Source: JAHIJO01 sp964486075
Lineage (GTDB): Bacteria; Verrucomicrobiota; Kiritimatiellia; JAAZAB01
Direction of reading: 5' to 3'
DNA length: 64,000 nt
Assembly (NCBI GenBank): GCA_964486075.1
Contig: CAZALU010000005.1
Span: forward strand, 9,530-73,529
The translations under genes were made by a program, and so were the position numbers. Positions 15,686 to 24,000 of the stretch are shown in pieces; positions within the stretch are counted from its first letter, which is position 1, and every line of letters starts with the position of its first letter. The notes under the pieces are model-generated. The model was not told the DNA's origin, did not search any database, and saw only the letters and a list, made by a program, of their open reading frames with translations.

Positions 15686-16351
15686 CTACCAGCCCGCGTT
15701 GACGATGGGCAGGAATTTCCAGCACGATTCTTTTTCCATGGCGAAATTCAATGCGCCAATCTGCAGGCCATCGAGCTTGCCGGTCCAGTTAATCACGCCG
15801 AGTTGGAACCCGGTCGTAGAGATGGCATAGTTGATCGCTCCAAACTGCCAGCCCTGGAGGTCGCCGGCCACGTTGATCAAACCGATCTGGCTACCGCCCA
15901 CATCGCCGCCGGCGTAGTTGATGCCGGCAAATTGCAGGCCCTTGACATTGCCGCCGGCGAGGTTGAGCATGGACATCTGGGCGCCGTCTAAATCGCCGCC
16001 GGTCCAGTTAATCAACGACTCCTGGACGCCAGCCACATTGCCACCGGCCCAGTTGATCAAGCTGACTTGGAAGGCGGTCGCGTCGCCGCCGACGTAGTTG
16101 ATGGCACCCAGCATGAAACCGGAATCGTTGCCACTGACCGCGTTGATCAAGCCGAGATCGCCGCCGATGACTTCCGAGTTCAGGCCGTAGATCAGATTAA
16201 TAGCCAGGCCGTGCACCGGAGTATCCGAGCTGACGATCTGAACGGGGGTGACCAACGACAGCTGGAACGGGTCCGCGGAGCCCGCGGAAACCAAGCCGAA
16301 CGCCAGCAATGCCGCCATCAGAGCAACCAGAGCTTTATTATTTTTCATCAT
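15686..16351 (-). CDS. Secreted repeat protein, LA_2272-like surface repeats
   Basis: The 221 aa product starts with a signal peptide (MMKNNKALVALMAALLAFG, cleavage after SAGSA). The rest is a series of about nine 16-21 residue repeats with the pattern GxxxGxINxAGGDxxGxQ, such as SQIGLINVAGDLQGWQ and LQFAGINYAGGDVGG. Such repeats are known from LA_2272-type surface proteins of Leptospira and probably form a beta-solenoid or outer-membrane-associated structure. The start at 16351 is supported by AAAGGGA 8 bases upstream; a longer TTG frame is unlikely. It may be located at the cell surface. The function is not known. A 19-base poly-C run (coding strand) lies just after the stop. Confidence 0.6.
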   Translation of the reverse strand: MMKNNKALVALMAALLAFGLVSAGSADPFQLSLVTPVQIVSSDTPVHGLAINLIYGLNSEVIGGDLGLINAVSGNDSGFMLGAINYVGGDATAFQVSLINWAGGNVAGVQESLINWTGGDLDGAQMSMLNLAGGNVKGLQFAGINYAGGDVGGSQIGLINVAGDLQGWQFGAINYAISTTGFQLGVINWTGKLDGLQIGALNFAMEKESCWKFLPIVNAGW

Positions 16352-16557
16352 CGCATTGTCCCTTTCCGTCTGTTCATTACACAACTCTTTGACGATCCGG
16401 CAGTAGCTTGTGTCCCCCGGGTAAGATCACGAACCGGGGAATCGCCTCGCCTCCTTTCTTTAAAAAAATTGATGACAACCAGGCGATTCAGATTACGGCA
16501 GCAAAACAACACTCCAGCGAATTATCGTATAATAAAAAACACCGTCAAGTCGATTTT

Positions 16558-17139
16558 TTATCGCCCCATTGGTGTTTCCATGGAGTGCGCAAGCGCAGCT
16601 TGCGCTTTATCTTCGGCTAAGTTTACTTCGTCGGGGCAAAGCGGCAGTCTGACTGCCGCACTCCAAGGCACCGCAGCCGGAATATTTCTGACGATCCCGA
16701 AAATAATCACCATGGCCACGATGCACCAAAGCAGGGCCGGGCGGATAAAGGGCACCGCCGGCGCGCGGCCGGTGACGGCGCGCCCGGCATGCCAGAGCCA
16801 CCAGGCGCCCACAAACGGCAGGCAGAGAAAGGTCAGGGAATTATAGGCCAGGGCTGCTGCCCAGTGCAGGTGGAGAATATTGTGGATAGCCCGCAGCGAA
16901 CCACAGCCGGGACACTGCAATCCGGTCAGCGCGTGAAAAGGACAGGGTGGGATCCAGTCCGCCGTAGCGGGGTTGAGCAGGAGCAGAAACCCCAGTCCCA
17001 GCAAGGCAGCGGCACAAATCGTCCCAGAGAAACGACGTTCCGATCTGGATGCGACAATATATTGCTGACTACTCACGTACAGTGCCGGCCAGTGACAGTG
17101 ATGCGGCGGATCCAAGAATATTGCGTCCGGAGGCGCCAT
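16558..17139 (-). CDS. DUF2752 membrane protein with repeat-derived C-terminus
   Basis: The 193 aa protein carries the DUF2752 signature CPFHALTGLQCPGCGSLRA at about residues 66-84, with flanking membrane helices (ICAALLGLGFLLLLNPA, LTFLCLPFVGAWWLW, ALLWCIVAMVIIFGIV). The natural domain seems to end near VRNIPAA at residue 155. The last 36 codons are encoded by an 85-base palindromic repeat (16581-16665) plus flank, so the C-terminal tail is probably not conserved. The start is uncertain; no strong ribosome site is seen. Its neighbour upstream is a GYF_2/CD225 membrane protein, a pairing known elsewhere in bacteria. Function is unknown. Confidence 0.7.
   Translation of the reverse strand: MAPPDAIFLDPPHHCHWPALYVSSQQYIVASRSERRFSGTICAAALLGLGFLLLLNPATADWIPPCPFHALTGLQCPGCGSLRAIHNILHLHWAAALAYNSLTFLCLPFVGAWWLWHAGRAVTGRAPAVPFIRPALLWCIVAMVIIFGIVRNIPAAVPWSAAVRLPLCPDEVNLAEDKAQAALAHSMETPMGR
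16581..16665. repeat. 85-bp palindromic repeat with TGGAGTGC termini
   Basis: The element has inverted ends TGGAGTGC and GCACTCCA and two inner hairpins, one with GCGCAAGC and GCTTGCGC arms and one with GCGGCAGT and ACTGCCGC arms. It overlaps the 3' end of the DUF2752 gene, which reads through it in frame on the minus strand. Confidence 0.75.
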
Positions 17140-17222
17140 GGCGTGGAACAGGGCTGTACCGCCTTGTCAGATACCAGCATCTCTGAGTCTCCGCGCAAGA
17201 ATGTCTTGTCCGTTAAGCAGGA

Positions 17223-17705
17223 TCATTGCCCCAGGCTCTTCATGGCTCCCATGATCATGGGGACAAGCGATAGCGAAACATACAACACGGAGAATACCAG
17301 GCCCACGGAGAGGCCGATAATATTCCACATTTTAGCTTTTTTTGAAGTTTCGAGGGCCGCGTTGTAGTCACCGAGGGCCAGGGCGGTGTTCACCTTGCCG
17401 GAATAAACAATCGCCACGATACCGCCCGGGAGACAGCAAAAAACAGTGGTGAGGATGGACCAGACCAGGTAATTCGGCACCGCTTGCGCCGACGCACCTG
17501 TGCCCGGGGTCGCGCTACCGGTCGGAGGTATGATGCGGGACAGCCCAAGTTCTGTAACACTTTCCGCCGGCAGCCAATCCTTCATGCCTTCCGTCCAGAT
17601 CAGGTCCGCTCGCTGTAGTTCGCCATTGCGGGCCAGTTCCAGGATGGATTCCTTGGGCACTGGCCCTTGCTGTGCGCCGCTTTTTAAGTAATACCACTCG
17701 CCCAT
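17223..17705 (-). CDS. GYF_2 (DUF4339) plus CD225/dispanin-like membrane protein
   Basis: The 160 aa protein has an N-terminal GYF_2 domain (WYYLKSGAQQGPVPKESI, about 4-60, with WTEGMKDWLPA) joined by a Gly/Pro/Thr-rich linker to two membrane helices. The first membrane part, NYLVWSILTTVFCCLPGGIVAIVYSGKV, and the loop ALGDYNAALETSKKAKMWN match the CD225/dispanin family. GYF_2 domains bind proline-rich peptides; the combined protein is thought to act at membranes, but its role is not known. The DUF2752 gene follows after 83 bases on the same strand. Confidence 0.8.
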   Translation of the reverse strand: MGEWYYLKSGAQQGPVPKESILELARNGELQRADLIWTEGMKDWLPAESVTELGLSRIIPPTGSATPGTGASAQAVPNYLVWSILTTVFCCLPGGIVAIVYSGKVNTALALGDYNAALETSKKAKMWNIIGLSVGLVFSVLYVSLSLVPMIMGAMKSLGQ

Positions 17706-17787
17706 GGTTATTCTCCAGGATTGTTGGCTGATACCAACACAACTTGCTGCTTGGAATCTTGTATGCTGTTGGCAACCGCATGAAAAT

Positions 17788-17846
17788 AGTAACTACTCAG
17801 CGAAACCACCGCCAGCGGCCGGCGGTGGTTTCGCTGAGTAGTTACT
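17788..17846. terminator. Perfect 26-bp inverted repeat, possible terminator
   Basis: Two 26-base arms (17788-17813 and 17821-17846) are exact inverse complements around a 7-base loop. The arms begin AGTAACTACTCAGCG. On the minus strand the hairpin is followed by ATTTTC and lies after the end of the glucan synthase gene, so it may be a terminator for it. It may also be an extragenic palindrome of the REP type. Confidence 0.6.
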
Positions 17847-17874
17847 GAAAATAACAAAAAGCGGTCCCGCAAGC

Positions 17875-18010
17875 TAGATATTCAGATAATTAACTTCAGA
17901 AGGATCAAGGAGCCCACCCCGCGCCCCTCCCAGGAGGGGGTAGAGGTAGGTTCCCATGTCAGGCTGAATATCGAAATCCGTCCTTGTTACGTTATTTACC
18001 TGAAGCCCTA
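17875..18010 (+). repeat. Family A dispersed repeat, best full-length copy
   Basis: Order of parts: TAGATATTCAGATAAT, AACTTCAGAAGGATCAAGG, palindromic GC core (CCCCTCC-CAGGAGGGGG), TTCCCATGTCAGGCTGAAT, CGAAATCCGTCCTTG, TTACGTTATTTACCTGAAG. This matches 6985-7147 in reverse orientation across almost its full length. It sits between the glucan synthase stop and the 26-bp hairpin. Confidence 0.8.
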
Positions 18011-18035
18011 TCCTTGCCACCAGGCGCGCACGCCT

Positions 18036-21000
18036 TCAGTTACAGATCTCTGCCCGAACGAAGTGTTCACGCTGGTCGTCAACCAGAGGAATGGTCAGTT
18101 CGGATTGCTCGACATTGTCCAGGACAACCCGGCGAACTTGCAGCGCTTCCGGTTCTGTCCTGATGACCTGGATATGATAAAACGTGTTGCGGTAACGGTA
18201 GTGAATCTTGTATTCGGACCAACCCGCAGGCAGGAGCGGCGTCAGCGCCAAACGGTCGGCCTGCAACGTCAGCCCCAACAGGCGCTCCACGAGCAGTTGG
18301 TACATCCATCCGGCCGCCCCGGTATACCAAGTCCAGCCGCCCCGCCCTTCCTGACCTTTAGCCGTATATAAATCGGCAGCCATGACATAAGGCTCCACCT
18401 TGTAGATTGCTGTCTGTTCAGATGAAAGCGCGTGGTTGATTGGATTGAGCAGGTTGAAGCAGTTCCAGGCTTCATCCGGACGCCGCAGCGCGGCCCAGGC
18501 CATTGCCGTCCAAACGGCAGCGTGGGTGTATTGTCCGCCATTTTCCCGCACGCCGGGGATGTAGCCCTTGATATACCCCGGATCCCACGGTGCCTTATCG
18601 AAGGGCGGATCGAACAGTTTGATCAGCGCCAGCTTGCGGTCCACGAGGAGCTCGGAAACGGATTGCATGGCCTGAGTGGCGCGTTCGGTGGCGGCCGCGC
18701 CACTGAGCACCGCCCAACTTTGCGGAATCGAATCGATCCGGCATTCGGGGTTTTCGGCGGCGCCAAGCGGCGTCCCATCGTCGAAGAAAGCGCGTTTATA
18801 CCAGCGTCCGTCCCAGGTCTCGGATTCGATATGACGTTTAAGGTGCTGCGCCTGGTCGGCGCACAAGCGCGCCAGGGGCTCATCCCCGCGCCGGGCGGCC
18901 AGCGTGGCAAATTTATTGAGCACATCATACAGAAAGAAAGCCAGCCAAACGCTTTCGCCCTTGCCCTCGTGCCCAACCCGGTTCATGCCGTCGTTCCAGT
19001 CTCCGCCGCGCATGAGCGGCAAACCATGCGCCCCGAAACTTAACCCGTGTTTGATCGCCCGGGCACAGTGTTCGTACAATGTGGCCCGCTGGTCGCTGAC
19101 ACGGGAACGGTCGAAGGCCGAGTCCTCGTTCGCCGCCAGCGGCCTGGCATCCAGGAAAGGAATATCTTCGTCCAAGACCCCGGTATCCCCGGTGGCGGCC
19201 ACGTAACGGCAGGTGACAAAAGGCAGCCACAGGTAATCGTCCGAAATTCGCGTACGGGTGCCGCGTCCGGAAGGCGGATGCCACCAATGCTGCACGTCGC
19301 CTTCGACAAACTGGCGGCCGGCCGCGGTCAGCAGATGCTGACGGGTCATCCCCGGGCTCCCGTACAGGAAGGCCAGGGAATCCTGCAGTTGATCGCGAAA
19401 CCCGTAGGCGCCGCTGGATTGGTAATAACCGCTGCGCCCCCAAAACCGCGAGCTCAACACCTGGTACAACAGCCAGTGGTTGGCCATGAAGTTAACCGAC
19501 TGATCCGGGGTTTCAACATACACGGCGCCGAGCTGGTGTTTCCAGAATTGCCAGACTCGCTCCAGCTCCTGCCGGGCCCCGTCGTTGCCGCTGAAAGATC
19601 GCAACAGCGCGCGCGCTTCCATGTCGTTCCGGGCGGCGCCGAGGACGAAGACGAGTTCCCGTTGCTGACCGGCGGGAATTTCGAGATAGGCCTGAATGGC
19701 CGCACAGGGATCGAAGCCGGCGCCGATCCGGTTGGAAAGTTGCTTGCGCCGCAGGGCATCGGGAGCCGCTAAGGATCCGTTGCGGCCGATGAATTCCGTG
19801 CGGTTGCCGGTCAGGCTGCGATTCGCCTCGCTGCAATGAAAGAAAGCCGTATGGCCGGGGAAGTCGCTATTGAAGGCGTTCCGGGCAAAAATTGCTCCGG
19901 TTTGCGGGTCGAGCCGGGTAACCACGTGCATGGCGCTACGGGCCCGGTTTTCACCCAGGACCCATTCGCAGAAACCGGTGACGCCGATCCGGCGGGCGCG
20001 ATCCGACAGATTGCGTAGCTTGATGGAAACAAATTTCACCGCCGTGTCCACGCCCACGTAAGTATACAGCTCACTGAATAGACGGTCCTGTGTATGTTCG
20101 AACACCGAGTAGCCGAGTCCGTGGCGGCACACGTAAGGATTGACGCCCCAGGCAGGAGCGGGAGTCGGCGACCAGAACCGGCCGGTCTCTTCATCGCGAA
20201 TATAAAAAGCCTCGCCGCTCGGATCCAGGATGGGATCGTTGGCCCAGGGCGTGAGCCTGAATTCATGGGCGTTAGTGAACCAGGTGTAGGCGCTGCCAGA
20301 TTCGCTAACCACCGATCCGAACACGGGATTGGCCAGGATATTGACCCATGGGGCCGGGGTCATCTGGCCTGGATACAAGGTGATCACGTATTCTCGGCCA
20401 TCTCCCGTAAAGCCTCCCCAGCCATTAAAAAAGGTCAAGTCACGCCTCGGTAGCTTCCGTTCGTCGGGAAGTTGCTTGGCTGGCGTCGCGACCGGCGCCA
20501 GATTTTCGACAGCGGTTTCGCGACTCATCCTGCGCTCGAGTTGTTCACTTAGGCTGCCATAACGGTCGCTGAAAATAAGGCGCGCCACTGATTGGATAAG
20601 GAGTTGGTCATCCTCCGGGACCTGGTCGATGTTGCGCACAAAAATCCCGCCGGATTGGTCGAGAATCAGGCCCTCGGTTCCGCCATGGACCAAACCGATG
20701 ATGGCATCCAACAGGCTTTGACGATAGCCGGAGAAAGCCTCGGCCCAGATAACCAGATCCACGCGCAGACCTTTATGCCGCCAATAAGTGTAGGCGCGAA
20801 TCAGTTGCCGGGCCAGATCCAGGTTGGTCAAATCGGTAATGCGCAACAAGACAATGGGCAGATCTCCGGAAATGCCGTAGCTCCACAGGGCGGATTGACC
20901 CTGGCGGTTCCGGGCAATCAGGCTGGGGTTGGAGCGGAAGCGAGCATCGGCGTAGAGGATCGAACTGGCCAGCCTCCCGAAAAGTTGGGCCTGGGCTTCG

Positions 21001-24000
21001 CTGAGCCGCAACTGGTTCAATAGAACTTGGTTATGGGTCCAGGCCACATCGAACAGCCGGTCCGCCAGACGGTGATCATGGTATTTGTCCACCAGCGAGA
21101 CGGCCATTTCACGGCTCTTGCCAATTCCCATGACAGCATCCACCACAACGCTTTCTCCCGGACGCAGCCGCAGCTGGCGGCGGATGGCGACAATCGGATC
21201 GAGCACGTTCCCGGCGCTGTTGGACAGTGGTCCGTTTTTATCCAAGGCGGCCGGCGCGGCCGGTGTCCGGCCCCGGCCGAGGAACAAAGAGCGGTCAGTT
21301 TCGAACGAGGGCGCCGGTCCGGCGGGCTGGCCGCGGATAATCATGGCATGGAAAAGCAGGGGCCAATGCTCTTGGGCAGAACGGGGTCGTCGGGCACATA
21401 AAATAGCGGACTTGTCCGGCAACAATTCAGTTTGCACGAACAGTCCTTGATAAACCGGATGCCCGATTTCCGCGTGTGGTTCCAGGAGCACCACCTCGGC
21501 GTAGCTGGTCAGTTCGAGGGTCCGGCTCTTGCGGGAAAGATTGCTCACAACCATGCGTCGCAACTCGATATCGTCTTCCGGCGAGACCGCAATCCGCGTG
21601 TGGACTTCGATCTGATCCTTGGCGGCGCGAAATTCCGCCATGCCCTGAGAGTATGTTCCTTCGTAACGGTCCAGGTCCCGGCAAAGGGGCTGCCAGGCAG
21701 TTGACCAGACGTGGTTCGAGTCCGTATCCTTGATATAAAAGAAGGTGCCCCAGTTATCGCGTGTGGTGTCTTCCCGCCAGCGCGTTAGGGCCAAGTCCTG
21801 CCAGCGGCTGTACCCGCCCCCGGCGTTGGTCACCATGACATGGTAGCGGCCGTTCGACAGTAGATGGATATGAGGAACGGGCGTATCCGCCGTTTTAAAC
21901 GTCCGCGTGATGGATTGGCCTGTTTTATCCGCACGATCACGATCAGGCGTTTCGGCCACATTCTCGCCGATCCGCGGCCTGACGCCGGCTATCGGGATGC
22001 GTTCCTGCAGCAAAAGGATCGCGGATCGGAACGAGGGATTGGCCAGAAAACGCCGCTGCATGGGTTGTTCATTCAAGGCAAAGTCCAGGGCCAGCAGGCT
22101 CATGCCGCTGTGGTGTGCCATATGCGTTTTTATCAAGGCAAAGCGCTCGCTACTTTTAAGTCGGCTTGGGGTATAATCAAGCGCCTCATATAATCCAAAC
22201 CGGCCCAGCAAGCCTTGGCCCGGCATGCTTTGCAGGTTCCGGCAAGCCTCCCGCGGGGCCACCATCAGCGCCAAGACACAGGCGTAGGGCGCCACCACCA
22301 GGTCATCCGCTAAGCCGCGCTTCAAGCCCAGGCCGGGCACGCCAAATGCCCGGTACTGATAAGTCATTTGGGAATCCACCTGGTTGTAGCATGATTCCGA
22401 AAAGCCCCAGGGGACACGATGGCGCCGGCCATGCCGAATCTGCCGCCGGACCGCCCCTCGGCAGGCTTGGTCCAGCAACGTGTTATCGAAGCCCGGCATC
22501 ACCAATAAAGGCATGAGATACTCGAAAAGTGATCCGCTCCACGACACCAGCACCGGCGCGCCACCGCCGGGCGCAAGCTGACGGCCCAGGTGGAACCAGT
22601 GATCGAGAGGCAATTGGCCTCGCGCTACGGCCAGGAAACTGCACAAGCGCGCTTCCGATGCCAGCAGGTCGTAATAACCGGTATCGCAGCGGCGTGTCTC
22701 CAGGCTGTATCCCAGGGATAGCAGGTGTCGCAGGGGATCGTACAGAAAGGCCAAATCTATTTCGCTTAACTCATCACAGCGGACCACAAGATCCTGGATG
22801 GCCTCGATGCGTTCCGTAGCATGTTCGCCGGCAACCGCCAGCAGTTCGCTTAATCTTTCCACGCGGGGCGAAGCGGGGTGTTCACGACGGATTTTATCCA
22901 GGAGCGGCGCCAGATGCCGGGTTATGCCGGCCAGCTCCGTCAACTTAATCCCGGGACCCACTGCTGTCGCCAGCGCCTCACCCAGGGGGTCGTCCGCCAC
23001 GCCTGTTTTGCCGTGCGCCTCCGGCAATTCTTCAAGCCAGGGCGCTAAGTACCGCAGTTCGCCGAGGAGATCATCGCAGGATGCGATCAAGGTCGTCAGC
23101 CAGAACGATATTTCCTTCGCCTGCTCATCGGCGGCGAAACCCGGCGCCAATCCGGCCAGCAGGGCACGGAATTCCGGCAGGGTCCGGTAAATAGTCGGCA
23201 GGAACGGAGGGGTCGAGCACAGGGCCACCATCTGGCTGCGAATATTGTTCAGAATAGAGTTCGGAACCGAAGGGGTTGCCGATACCGGACGGCCTTCCAT
23301 TTCCTCCAGCAATATCTGCACGGCGTCTTCGATGCCTGCCCTCCAATGCACCGGCAAAATCGGAGCACCCGGCAATTCCCGCAAGCCCTCGCTGAGCGTT
23401 GTCAGATGGCCGGCCAAGTTACCGCTATCCACCGTGGATACGTAGAGCGGAAGCAGCGGATTGAGCGTATGGGTGTCATACCAATTATAGAAGTGTCCCC
23501 GGTAACGCTCCAGCTTATCCATGCTGGCCAGGGTTTGCTCGGTCCGCCAAATGAGTTGGCCGACGGACAAGTATCCGAAATCATAAGCCGCCAGCGCACT
23601 GATCAGGCCCATGCCCATGTTGGTCGGGGAGGTGCGCGCCGCCACGCTGGGCTCAGGCACCTCCTGGAAATTGTCCGGTGGCAGCCAGTGGTGTTCGGCG
23701 CCGCCAAAATGCTCGAAATAGGCCCAGGTGCGCCGCGCCAGCTTGCGCAGGAAACCGAATTGCGCGGGCGTCAATTGCGTTCGGCGCGGCGTCAGGGGGT
23801 GGCTCGTGATCCAGACGATCAACGGAGCGATCAACCAGAGCGCCAAGACCGGGCCGGCCAGGCCCCAGTCCGTCATCCCGCGGGCCGCCAGGACGCAGGC
23901 CAAGCCGATCGCTGTTGCCGGGGCCAACCACATGACTTTAATAGTTGCCGCAAGCCTGTGAGAAATACCCCGCGCCGTTGCCGCCGCCGTTTGCCATTCC

